10,054 bases of DNA from positions 1-10,054 of the forward strand of contig PCCJ01000087.1 of NCBI GenBank assembly GCA_002731665.1. Reading direction: 5' to 3'. Below the pieces are notes generated by a model. It saw only the letters and a program-made list of their open reading frames with translations, did not search any database and had not been told where the DNA came from. The translations under genes and the position numbers were made by a program. This DNA is from Actinomycetota bacterium (lineage in GTDB: Bacteria; Actinomycetota; Acidimicrobiia; Acidimicrobiales; Poriferisodaliceae). Numbering within the stretch: the first letter of the stretch is position 1; each line of letters starts with the position of its first letter. Below are positions 1 through 6,632 of this stretch, one piece after another.

Positions 1-179
1 CCAGTATCAACGAGTAAAAATGAGTTGCCTGACCATTCTGCTTCCAAAGTTTTACGGTCCCTGGTAACGCCTGAACGCTCTTCAACTATCGCCTCTCTTC
101 GACCAATTATACGATTAAACAAAGTTGATTTTCCAACATTGGGTCTCCCGACAACTGACACAACAGGTAACTCAGCCAT
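1..179 (-). CDS. der: Ribosome assembly GTPase Der (EngA), N-terminal part only, cut by window edge
   Basis: Der is a tandem-G-domain GTPase needed for maturation of the 50S ribosomal subunit. Only the first 59 codons are visible; the gene continues past base 1. The translation begins [19 protein letters not shown] and shows the G1 P-loop GRPNVGKST (residues 11-19), the G2 region GVTRDR (37-42) with its switch threonine, and the start of G3 (DTG, 58-60). This combination at the extreme N-terminus is typical of the first G domain of Der. The ATG at 177-179 is supported by a strong Shine-Dalgarno AGGAGGT five bases upstream and by the family N-terminus. The start overlaps the stop of the upstream DUF512 gene by 8 bases (ATGGCTGA). 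There is no N-terminal cytidylate kinase domain as in the Cmk-Der fusions of some Actinobacteria; here Cmk is fused to AroA instead. The second G domain and KH-like domain cannot be checked. Confidence 0.95.
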   Translation of the reverse strand, partial: MAELPVVSVVGRPNVGKSTLFNRIIGRREAIVEERSGVTRDRKTLEAEWSGNSFLLVDT

Positions 180-1626
180 GCTTACCTCCTGGTATTGACC
201 GTTGCGAGGTGCCCTCAAGAGCAGCTCGCAATGCTATGCCGTCAGCGGGCACAACCTCGACACTTCGAGGAAGGTCAACAACTTCTACGCCATCCAGAAA
301 TCGGCCCGAGCTTAGACAAACATCTGGCAATAAATAACGGTGACCCTCGGGCTCAACTTCTAAAACCCGACTTATATCTTCTCCAACCATCAAACCGCTA
401 ACACCAATATTTCCGCCAAAAAACTTATTTTCAACTTCTATAAGTCTTACATCTTCTCGGTCTAATTCCTCTAAGAGCGGAGCAAGGACCCGCATGCCAT
501 AGCTGCCCGTAAGTATGCCAATCGGAGCTTTCCTACTAGGTTTTAGCTGCACTGGCACCGAAGACCCTTCGAGGTCTTCAATATTAGTTAATAGCTCACC
601 ACCTCTATTGGCTACCACAGGTTTTTCTCGAGGAGCGCGGTAGCCCTCAGCGGGTGCTCCGTCTACCCAATGGAAAAAACCTGCCCTAGGGCCGATTCCA
701 CTTTCAACGTCTCCGTTAAATTCCGCTTCGAAAGCCCGGACCATTCCAATCCCATCTTCATGCATCGGAAACTCTCCGTACGTCGATGAACTCGGGAACG
801 GCACGTTGGCAATCAAATAGTACTCGTCTGCGGCGAAGACCATCCTGCGCCCCAACAACTTTAGAAATCGGGTCTGCCAGTCTTCAACAATTTCTACTAC
901 TTTTCGAGCCTCGTCTTCGCTGTGCGCTCGCATCGATGTCTCACGGTTATAGTCACTAACACCCAGAGGCACTACGGCAACAGAGGCTAACTCCGAGTAT
1001 TTATCTAAAATACCCATGAGGCTTTGGTCAAGAAGGTCTCCGTCATTAAGACCAGGACACACAACAATCTGGCCATGAATTTCGATGCCATGGTCAAGCA
1101 GAGCCCTAAGCCATCTCAGGCTGTAAGCACCTCGCTTGTTTTTGAGCATACGACTTCGAACTTCAGGATCCGTAGCGTGGATGGACACATAAAGAGGCGA
1201 CAAACTCTCAGAAATCACTCTTTCAAGATCGGCTTCGGTAAAGCGGGTAAGAGTGGTGAAATTTCCGTACAAAAAAGACAGCCTATAATCATCATCTTTC
1301 ATATAGAGGCTGCGCCTCATCCCCTTAGGTAGTTGGTAGATGAAGCAGAACTCGCAATGATTGTCGCACGTTCTCACACGATCAAATATCGCTGCATCGA
1401 CATCAGCTCCTAGTGAGCTGCTCGCCGGTTTAGCTACGGTCAAACTAATTTCAAGCCCACCGCGACTAATCTCAAAAACTGGGTCGGGCTCATCAACTAA
1501 GAGTTGCCACCTAATGACATCGGTCGGAACTTCTCCATCAATTGTTACGATTTCATCACCGGGAAGTAGGCCAGCTTCGTAAGCCGGGCTACCCGGCTCT
1601 ACGGCGACGATAATTGGACGTGACAT
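172..1626 (-). CDS. PDZ / radical-SAM-like / DUF512 protein of unknown function
   Basis: This is a 484-residue protein of the DUF512 family, annotated in databases as a putative Fe-S oxidoreductase or radical SAM enzyme; no reaction is established that I know of. Residues 1-60 form a PDZ-like domain ([17 protein letters not shown], 10-26). A CX3CX2C cysteine cluster, C87-C91-C94 in CDNHCEFC, is the expected 4Fe-4S/SAM ligand motif and is followed by [19 protein letters not shown]. The DUF512 part (about 220-450) shows FAADEYY (264-270), [13 protein letters not shown] (285-297), [17 protein letters not shown] (402-418) and [14 protein letters not shown] (433-446). Length and domain order are normal for the family, so it looks intact. 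The ATG is the earliest possible start, because an in-frame TAA lies three codons upstream. The 3' end overlaps der by 8 bases; DUF512 next to der recurs in Gram-positive genomes, which hints at a ribosome- or translation-related role, but that is inference. Confidence 0.9.
   Translation of the reverse strand: MSRPIIVAVEPGSPAYEAGLLPGDEIVTIDGEVPTDVIRWQLLVDEPDPVFEISRGGLEISLTVAKPASSSLGADVDAAIFDRVRTCDNHCEFCFIYQLPKGMRRSLYMKDDDYRLSFLYGNFTTLTRFTEADLERVISESLSPLYVSIHATDPEVRSRMLKNKRGAYSLRWLRALLDHGIEIHGQIVVCPGLNDGDLLDQSLMGILDKYSELASVAVVPLGVSDYNRETSMRAHSEDEARKVVEIVEDWQTRFLKLLGRRMVFAADEYYLIANVPFPSSSTYGEFPMHEDGIGMVRAFEAEFNGDVESGIGPRAGFFHWVDGAPAEGYRAPREKPVVANRGGELLTNIEDLEGSSVPVQLKPSRKAPIGILTGSYGMRVLAPLLEELDREDVRLIEVENKFFGGNIGVSGLMVGEDISRVLEVEPEGHRYLLPDVCLSSGRFLDGVEVVDLPRSVEVVPADGIALRAALEGTSQRSIPGGKHG
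184..190 (-). promoter_or_regulatory. Shine-Dalgarno site of der
   Basis: On the minus strand the sequence AGGAGGT precedes the der ATG with a short spacer of 4-5 bases. It lies inside the last codons of the DUF512 gene, so der translation can both initiate on its own and be coupled to termination of the upstream gene. It is one of the few near-perfect ribosome binding sites in this window and fixes the der start. Confidence 0.85.
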
Positions 1627-1648
1627 ACCTTGTTAAGGATAGGCCCAT
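1589..1648 (-). other. Possible short leader reading frame overlapping the DUF512 start
   Basis: On the minus strand an ATG at 1646-1648 opens a 19-codon frame, [19 protein letters not shown], ending at TAG (1589-1591). It is one frame away from DUF512 and overlaps its first 12 codons. It is preceded by AGGAGG (1660-1665), a better Shine-Dalgarno than anything in front of the DUF512 ATG, although the 11-base spacing is longer than usual. It may be a leader peptide delivering ribosomes to the DUF512 start, or simply chance. There is no homology evidence, and the frame is too short to judge by composition. Confidence 0.25.
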
Positions 1649-1750
1649 CTGTTCTCTCTCCTCCTGATCTGAGTGATCCTCCTAAATTGAGCGCCATCGC
1701 CGAACAGATCTTCTTCTTTCTCGCCCCCTGAGCACGCTAACCTCAAAGAC
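1627..1750. promoter_or_regulatory. Divergent control region between DUF512 and ispH
   Basis: This 124-base spacer must hold the start signals for both divergent genes. On the plus strand a TANNNT-type -10 hexamer, TAACCT (1738-1743), sits 7 bases before the ispH GTG, which suggests a leaderless transcript; no convincing -35 is seen. On the minus strand there are two copies of AGGAGGA 18 bases apart (1677-1683 and 1659-1665). There is also a perfect 8-base inverted repeat, ATCTGTTC (1647-1654) and GAACAGAT (1702-1709). The minus-strand promoter for DUF512 could not be placed with confidence; TAGCGT (1734-1739) is a weak -10 candidate that would overlap the ispH one. Confidence 0.5.
1738..1743 (+). 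promoter_or_regulatory. Candidate -10 element for leaderless ispH
   Basis: TAACCT fits the actinobacterial TANNNT pattern and would place transcription start at about 1750-1751, that is, at the GTG start codon itself. The absence of any purine-rich Shine-Dalgarno in the 20 bases before the GTG agrees with a leaderless mRNA. This is inferred from sequence only. Confidence 0.4.
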
Positions 1751-2785
1751 GTGAACGTAGACCAAGTTCTTCTGGCTTCCCCTCGAGGTTTTTGCGCGGG
1801 GGTGGAAATGGCTATCAAAGCACTTATCTGGATGGTGAGATCGTTCGAGCCGCCGGTCTACTGCTATCACGAGATTGTTCACAACCAAATAGTTGTAGAT
1901 CGCTTTCGTCAGCTTGGTGTTGAATTCGTCGACGATATTTCTCAAGTCCCTAAAGGGCGGCCTATTATGCTGTCCGCTCATGGTTCGGCTCCGGAGGTGG
2001 TCTCTGAGGCAGAGCGCTCTGGTGGGTTCGTTGTAAATGCGGTCTGTCCATTAGTAACGAAGGTCCATCACGAAGTTCAAGTACGGGTTGGAAAAGGCTA
2101 CCGAATTGTATATGTCGGACATGAGGGGCACGAGGAGGCAGTTGGCACTATGGCCGTTGCCCCACAGGAAATAAGCCTTGTTGAGACCGCAGCACAAGTC
2201 GAGGCATTACCCCAGTTCGCTGAGCCGATTGCTATTTTAGCCCAGACAACTTTAAGCCATAAAGACTGGGAAGGAGTGCTTGAGGCTACTGTCAACAAGT
2301 TTCCTGACGTTTGGATGCCTGGCCGCAGCGATCTTTGTTTCGCAACTACTAATAGACAGTCAGCCCTTTCAGCTATCTCAGCACAATGTGATGCAGTAAT
2401 AGTTATAGGTTCCGCTAATTCTTCCAACACAATGGCATTAGCAAAACTTGCTTATGAGGCAGGGAACACCCAAGTCTTCAGAATAAATTCAGTTTCAGAG
2501 CTACCGGGCGACTTGAAAGGCATCATAGGTGTTACCGCAGGAGCTTCAGCTCCGGAAGAATTAGTTCAAGCAGTGATTACTAAACTAGCTCCAAACAATG
2601 GGGTGCGAGAAATCTCCATCACTCAAGAAGATGAATACTTCCCTCCTCCTAGGGAGCTCCGCAATTTGCTTACTTCACTCGAAGCTGCCGTTCATGTGAT
2701 GCTCGCAGTCGCACCCAACTGCAGAAAAGCCGCTAGAGATCGAGATGTATCTGCTAGCGAGGTGCTATCGGTGCTCGCTAACTAA
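1751..2785 (+). CDS. ispH: 4-hydroxy-3-methylbut-2-enyl diphosphate reductase (IspH/LytB)
   Basis: IspH catalyses the last step of the MEP isoprenoid pathway, reducing HMBPP to IPP and DMAPP with a 4Fe-4S cluster in the cytoplasm. The three cluster cysteines are present: C15 (PRGFCAGV), C99 (NAVCPLVTKVH) and C196 (DLCFATTNRQ). The substrate-binding histidines H40-H44 region (YHEIVHN) and H77 (SAHGS) are conserved. The proton-relay glutamate appears as E129 in GHEGHEEAVGTM, with T166/T167 in AQTTLS. S222-N224 (GSANSSNT) and S266 (TAGASAPE) match the remaining active-site positions. At 344 residues it is of normal length. The GTG start puts the first cysteine at residue 15, as expected. The gene is the only plus-strand gene between scpA and der: it converges on plsC and diverges from DUF512, so it is transcribed on its own although its family often sits co-directionally beside cmk and plsC. 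Confidence 0.97.
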   Translation: MNVDQVLLASPRGFCAGVEMAIKALIWMVRSFEPPVYCYHEIVHNQIVVDRFRQLGVEFVDDISQVPKGRPIMLSAHGSAPEVVSEAERSGGFVVNAVCPLVTKVHHEVQVRVGKGYRIVYVGHEGHEEAVGTMAVAPQEISLVETAAQVEALPQFAEPIAILAQTTLSHKDWEGVLEATVNKFPDVWMPGRSDLCFATTNRQSALSAISAQCDAVIVIGSANSSNTMALAKLAYEAGNTQVFRINSVSELPGDLKGIIGVTAGASAPEELVQAVITKLAPNNGVREISITQEDEYFPPPRELRNLLTSLEAAVHVMLAVAPNCRKAARDRDVSASEVLSVLAN

Positions 2786-2825
2786 CCTGAACTCTCCGCT
2801 GTCGGCTTCTGACACTAGGTTGGTT
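2780..2825. terminator. Weak candidate hairpin between convergent ispH and plsC
   Basis: The 57-base gap between the two convergent stop codons and the ispH stop itself contain AACTAACCT (2780-2788) and AGGTTGGTT (2817-2825). These can form a 9-base-pair stem with one G-U pair, enclosing a smaller TGTC/GACA stem (2800-2803 with 2811-2814). There is no clean T-run after either arm, so it is not a canonical Rho-independent terminator. Its position between convergent genes is the main argument for a bidirectional stop. Confidence 0.3.
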
Positions 2826-2842
2826 ACTTCAGATTTCTCTCG

Positions 2843-3544
2843 TTAGTCTTCGGTGTCTCGCAGATTAGGTCCTCCGACTTTCATTTGAGCTCGATCGAAA
2901 AGATTCTGAATTTCTTCCCGAAGTAACTCCGTAGTGTTTCTCACTTCTTTACGAGACAGTCTTCCTGTATCTGATAAAGCTGGTGGGTGCATGGGCTTAC
3001 CTATAATTACGTGGATCCGTTTGGGGTAAATCATTTTTGCACCACGCGGCATAGCTTTCGCCGTGCCTCCTATCCCTACCGGGACAATAGGAACCTGTGC
3101 CTTTGCAGCAAGATACGCTGCTCCGTCAAAGAGGGGGTGCACACGTGGACCATCTTTTCTCTCACCTTCTGGAAAAGCAACAACTGGATCATCACTACTC
3201 ATCAAGACGTTTAGAGCTGTACTCAATGCAGCCCTATCAGATGTTCCTCTGCTAACTGGAAAGCTACCTATCGTTGTGAAAAGCCAACCAAAGAATCGGT
3301 TATTCCACATGGAATCTTTGCCCATGAAACGAAGCCTGGCCGGAATAGCAGCTTGCAACGGCGTGTCTATGTAGCTTCTATGATTCGGAGCCCACACACA
3401 TGCGCCTTTCGGTATGTTCTCCACGCCTTCGATGGTTACTCGATTCCAGACTTTGAAAAAAAGCCAGAGAAGATACTTAAGGACCCGATACATGGCTCGA
3501 TTATGCCAACGAGCTCTTTCGTCTATGAAGGGTTTTGCAGTCAC
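2843..3544 (-). CDS. plsC: 1-acyl-sn-glycerol-3-phosphate acyltransferase (PlsC family)
   Basis: This is a 233-residue membrane-associated acyltransferase that most likely converts lysophosphatidic acid to phosphatidic acid in phospholipid synthesis. The family's catalytic HX4D box is NHRSYID (H55, D60), and the glycerol-phosphate-binding block is FPEGERKDG (124-132). A later block, VPIVPVGIGG (about 151-160), is also typical. A hydrophobic stretch near residues 20-33 (RVLKYLLWLFFKVW) probably anchors it to the membrane. The GTG start directly follows the stop of aroA-cmk (TAAGTG) and is supported by AGAGGTGA eight bases upstream. An internal ATG at residue 18 is the alternative, but it lacks such a site. 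Acyl-donor specificity (acyl-CoA or acyl-ACP) cannot be read from sequence, and other PlsC-like acyltransferases remain possible. Its place behind cmk matches a common bacterial gene order. Confidence 0.9.
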   Translation of the reverse strand: MTAKPFIDERARWHNRAMYRVLKYLLWLFFKVWNRVTIEGVENIPKGACVWAPNHRSYIDTPLQAAIPARLRFMGKDSMWNNRFFGWLFTTIGSFPVSRGTSDRAALSTALNVLMSSDDPVVAFPEGERKDGPRVHPLFDGAAYLAAKAQVPIVPVGIGGTAKAMPRGAKMIYPKRIHVIIGKPMHPPALSDTGRLSRKEVRNTTELLREEIQNLFDRAQMKVGGPNLRDTED

Positions 3545-5491
3545 TTATCGACTCACCTCTGAGCGAAATAACATTCCAAGTAATTCAACAGTTCTAGCAA
3601 TCGTCGAGTTGCTTGTGTCGACGATCACCGCGTTAGCTGCTATTCGAAGAGGTGAGTCTTGCCTATTAGAATCTGTCTCATCACGAGATAAAATCTCTTT
3701 TCTAACCTGCTCCAAAGACTGATCAGACTTCTCGTCAAATCGACGTTTTGCCCTCACATCTACAGTTGCTGTCAAAAATATTTTTAGAGCAGCATCAGGA
3801 AACACGGCTGTTCCGATATCCCTTCCCTCCATAACACCGCCGCCTGACTCAATGGCCCAACGTCGCTGACGTTCCACTAGAATCGTCCGAACTAGGGAGT
3901 TTGCTGCGACAGCGCTTACGTTCTGTCCGACCTCAATTCCACGAATTCTTTCGCTTACGTCAACGCCATCGACCTGAACTCGTGACCCGACTTTTATCTC
4001 AATTTTTTTAGCTAAACGCGCTACCGCTTCGACATTTCCAACGTCAAGGCCGGCGTCAAGGCAAGCTAGCGTAACCGCTCGATACATGGCCCCAGTATCG
4101 AAATGAGGGACTCCTAAATGTTCCGCTAAGAGCTTAGCGATAGTTGATTTACCAGCGCCGGCTGGGCCGTCGATCGCTATCACCGGTGTTGTTTCGGAAA
4201 AGAAATCGTTCTTATCTCTCAGGCTCTCTAAAACTTCAAAAAACTTAGGAAAAGTCTTGTCAACACATTCTGGGTCTATGATTTCGATTCCTGAAACTCG
4301 TAGAGAAAGTAACGACATTGACATAGCCATTCGGTGGTCGTTATAAGTTTCTACCTGAGCGCTACGCAGTGCCCATTGGTTAGGATTTATAACCATTCCA
4401 TTTTGGCTTCGCTCGACTGCAACGCCGCAACGTTCAAGTTCTGTCGCCATTGCTTCTATACGGTCAGTTTCTTTAGCCTTAATGAAACCAATTCCCTCTA
4501 TCTCAATGGGGGCGCTGGCAAACGCTGCAACAGCAGCTAACGTTTGGGCAGTGTCAGAAAAATCCTTCAAATCAAATTTTCCACCTGACAACGAACCGCC
4601 TGCTACTTCTAAAAATGTCTCACCAGAATGCACCGTGGCACCAAGATTCTCAAGGACATCAACAAATTCAATATCGCCCTGCTTGCTTGATCGACTTAGC
4701 CCGTTTACGCGCACTCTTCCGCCTGTGATTGCTGCTGCAGCAAACATATACGAAGCTGCAGAGGCATCGGGTTCGACCCGATAGTTAGCCGGCTTGTAAC
4801 CCGTTGGTGAAACCACATAGGTACCACCTGTCGGATTTGATATTTCAGCTCCGAATCTTCGCATAACGTCCAAAGTCAACTCGATGTATGGTCTGCTGAC
4901 TACTGCACCCTCGAGATGTAAGGTCAAACCATTTTTCATGAGTGGGGCTGCCATCAAAATTCCACTTGCGAACTGGCTGCTTTTCTCAGCATTTACATAA
5001 ATTGTCCCACCCTCGAGACCGTTAGCATCAACTTTTAGCGGAAGACAATCAGCTTCACCCAATTCGGTAATATTTGCTCCTAATGAACGAAGTGCAACTA
5101 TTTGGTCATGAAAAGGCCGCCTCATCAAAGGGGCCTCGCCACTTATGGTGAACTTGCCTCGGCCCACGGCTACAGCTGGGACAATGAACCGTGAAGTAGT
5201 GCCCGATAGCCGGGCATTGATTGCTACATCCAAGACGTCTGGTGGGCCCGACAATCCCGTTACTTGAAGAGATCGGCCATTCTCATGGGCGGTTAGAGAG
5301 ACCCCAAGATCTTGCAAAGCAGCAATCATAGCTTCAGTATCATCAGCCATAAGAAAATTTTGGATTACGCTCGTCCCGTCAGCCAGACCGGCGCATATCA
5401 ATGCTCTATTGGTCAGACTTTTGGAACCCGGCACATCTGCAACTCCTTTAGCAGGAGATACGAATGGGGTCAGGAGACGACCAGTCTTCAC
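3545..5491 (-). CDS. aroA-cmk: Bifunctional EPSP synthase / cytidylate kinase fusion (AroA-Cmk)
   Basis: One uninterrupted 648-codon frame encodes two enzymes. Residues 1-424 are 3-phosphoshikimate 1-carboxyvinyltransferase (shikimate pathway, giving EPSP). Visible motifs are PGSKSLTNR (21-29, with K24 and R29), LSGTTSRF (95-102), EAPLMRRPF (119-127), SSQFASG (171-177), the catalytic D313 in FSDTAQTLA, KETDR (340-344) and NDHRMAM (384-390). After a linker of about 10 residues, 436-648 is cytidylate kinase (CMP/dCMP to CDP/dCDP). It shows the P-loop GPAGAGKST (442-450), DTGAMYRAV (465-473), GRDIGTAVFPDA (556-567) and SRDETDSNRQDSPL (602-615). Both halves are full length with intact motifs, so both are probably active. 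The GTG start overlaps the tyrA stop by GTGA, and the stop abuts plsC. The AroA active-site loop has Phe102 where E. coli has Pro101, a variant seen in actinobacterial enzymes. Separate aroA and cmk genes are the more usual state. Confidence 0.95.
   Translation of the reverse strand: MKTGRLLTPFVSPAKGVADVPGSKSLTNRALICAGLADGTSVIQNFLMADDTEAMIAALQDLGVSLTAHENGRSLQVTGLSGPPDVLDVAINARLSGTTSRFIVPAVAVGRGKFTISGEAPLMRRPFHDQIVALRSLGANITELGEADCLPLKVDANGLEGGTIYVNAEKSSQFASGILMAAPLMKNGLTLHLEGAVVSRPYIELTLDVMRRFGAEISNPTGGTYVVSPTGYKPANYRVEPDASAASYMFAAAAITGGRVRVNGLSRSSKQGDIEFVDVLENLGATVHSGETFLEVAGGSLSGGKFDLKDFSDTAQTLAAVAAFASAPIEIEGIGFIKAKETDRIEAMATELERCGVAVERSQNGMVINPNQWALRSAQVETYNDHRMAMSMSLLSLRVSGIEIIDPECVDKTFPKFFEVLESLRDKNDFFSETTPVIAIDGPAGAGKSTIAKLLAEHLGVPHFDTGAMYRAVTLACLDAGLDVGNVEAVARLAKKIEIKVGSRVQVDGVDVSERIRGIEVGQNVSAVAANSLVRTILVERQRRWAIESGGGVMEGRDIGTAVFPDAALKIFLTATVDVRAKRRFDEKSDQSLEQVRKEILSRDETDSNRQDSPLRIAANAVIVDTSNSTIARTVELLGMLFRSEVSR
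3553..3560 (-). promoter_or_regulatory. Shine-Dalgarno site of plsC
   Basis: AGAGGTGA on the minus strand lies in the last codons of aroA-cmk, eight bases before the plsC GTG. It decides in favour of the GTG at 3542-3544 over the internal ATG, and it indicates translation coupled to termination of the upstream gene. Confidence 0.65.
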
Positions 5492-6555
5492 GCTAGTTCT
5501 CGTATTGTTGCATGATATGTCAAACCCGCAAGGGCCGTCAGGAACCTTTGAGACTCAGTCCTAGAGACAACCAGAACAAGGATACCTTGGGAGCCTTCAA
5601 CGCTATGAGTGACTTCTATGTCCACCACATTGACATCACAGTCTGCAGCGAGCATTGTAATTTTCGCGATTTGCCCTTTTTTGTCAGGAATCGATACACG
5701 AACTTCAATCAAATCTTGTGGTCTTACATAACGCGCTGGAAGATTATTCCTAGCTCTGCGAGCTTGAGACAGGAGCGCGTTCAAGCTCTCGACATCATCC
5801 CCAGCCACTATCTCCCGCATTTCACCTAATCTTTTCGACAACTCGTCGAGCGCAGAGATAATTGCCAATCGATTTTCTTGGCAAATATCTAGCCATATCC
5901 GGGGGTTTCCAGCAGCAATTCTCGTCATATCGCGAAAGCCGCCTGCAGCAAGTCTTAGAAGCGGACTATCGTCATTAGCTCTGTCGTCTGCCATACACAT
6001 CATTGCCGCTGCTGTCAGGTGTGGGACGTGAGACACGATAGCGACTAGAGCGTCATGACGCTCTGCACCCATAGTGACAACGTCAGAGCCAATGCTTCCC
6101 AAAAGAGCTTGGAGTTCTCTGAGCCCATTATCTTCAGTCCCTGATGATGGAGTAAGAACCCATACAGCACCAACGAAAATTTGGGGATCAGAGCCATTGA
6201 CTCCATCTTGTTCTGATCCAGCCATTGGGTGTCCTGGAATAAACCTCGGGTTACTTATAGCCGAAGTTATAGAAGCTTTAACACTCCCTGTATCTGTCAC
6301 AAAGCCAGATGTCTCATCTAATGCTCGTCTTACTTCTTCTTCGGTCGAGCCCGCTGGAACAGCTACGAACGTAAATTCAGCAGCTAAGTCAGATCCGATT
6401 ATGTCAATAGCTCCCAGGGACAAAGCCCTAGACGCATTCTCGGGGACCTTATCTCGGCCTGTCACGTGCCAACCAAGTGACTTCAGAGCCATTGCGATTG
6501 AACCACCGATTAGCCCTGTTCCCACAATCTGAGCACGTCTAATTTCAGCAGTCAT
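5488..6555 (-). CDS. tyrA: Prephenate dehydrogenase with C-terminal ACT domain
   Basis: TyrA oxidatively decarboxylates prephenate to 4-hydroxyphenylpyruvate in tyrosine synthesis. The N-terminal Rossmann fold begins with VGTGLIGGSIA (11-21); D35 at the end of the second strand (GRDK) suggests NAD rather than NADP, which is inference. Family motifs follow: TDTGSVKASI (87-96, S91), GHPMAGSEQDG (108-118, H109), SHVPHL (175-180, H176) and GFRDMTRIA (206-214). Residues about 283-345 look like an ACT domain (VRVSIPDKKGQIAKIT), a likely site of feedback control by an amino acid, probably tyrosine. The 355-residue length fits the TyrA-ACT arrangement. An arogenate dehydrogenase activity cannot be excluded. 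The ATG at 6553-6555 has no clear Shine-Dalgarno. The stop overlaps the start of aroA-cmk by GTGA, so two steps of aromatic synthesis are coupled. Confidence 0.93.
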   Translation of the reverse strand: MTAEIRRAQIVGTGLIGGSIAMALKSLGWHVTGRDKVPENASRALSLGAIDIIGSDLAAEFTFVAVPAGSTEEEVRRALDETSGFVTDTGSVKASITSAISNPRFIPGHPMAGSEQDGVNGSDPQIFVGAVWVLTPSSGTEDNGLRELQALLGSIGSDVVTMGAERHDALVAIVSHVPHLTAAAMMCMADDRANDDSPLLRLAAGGFRDMTRIAAGNPRIWLDICQENRLAIISALDELSKRLGEMREIVAGDDVESLNALLSQARRARNNLPARYVRPQDLIEVRVSIPDKKGQIAKITMLAADCDVNVVDIEVTHSVEGSQGILVLVVSRTESQRFLTALAGLTYHATIRELA

Positions 6556-6632
6556 AAATCATTTTCAGCATTTTATAGGAAAGTGTTTTCACCAGAATGA
6601 ATGGTACCGAGGAGGACACCAAGCTAGCTGAT
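6556..6632 (-). promoter_or_regulatory. rluB-tyrA gap with possible internal promoter
   Basis: This is the only sizeable gap inside the scpA-to-plsC run. On the minus strand it carries TATAAAAT (6570-6577), containing both TATAAA and TAAAAT. That is a good -10 match and would give a very short leader before the tyrA ATG. No convincing -35 is seen at the proper distance. It could give tyrA, aroA-cmk and plsC expression independent of the scp genes. I see no terminator behind rluB. Confidence 0.4.

Noticed and set aside
1633..1981. Minus-strand open frames across the ispH start and the divergent spacer
   Set aside because: They are antisense to the conserved IspH N-terminus and show no family features; only the 19-codon leader frame with an SD was kept as a low-confidence candidate.
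2098..2430. 110-codon minus-strand open frame inside ispH
   Set aside because: Antisense shadow of the IspH core with its second and third cysteine regions; no independent support.
4762..4786. GGTTCGACCC on the plus strand resembles a tRNA T-arm
   Set aside because: No acceptor, D or anticodon arms fit around it, and it lies within conserved EPSP synthase codons on the minus strand.
6074..6532. 152-codon plus-strand open frame
   Set aside because: Antisense to the Rossmann domain of tyrA; no motifs or start signals, so it is a shadow frame.
6617..6632. AGCTAGCT palindrome and GGTACC near the rluB stop as a terminator
   Set aside because: The self-complementary words have no loop and no following T-run, so they do not make a Rho-independent terminator.
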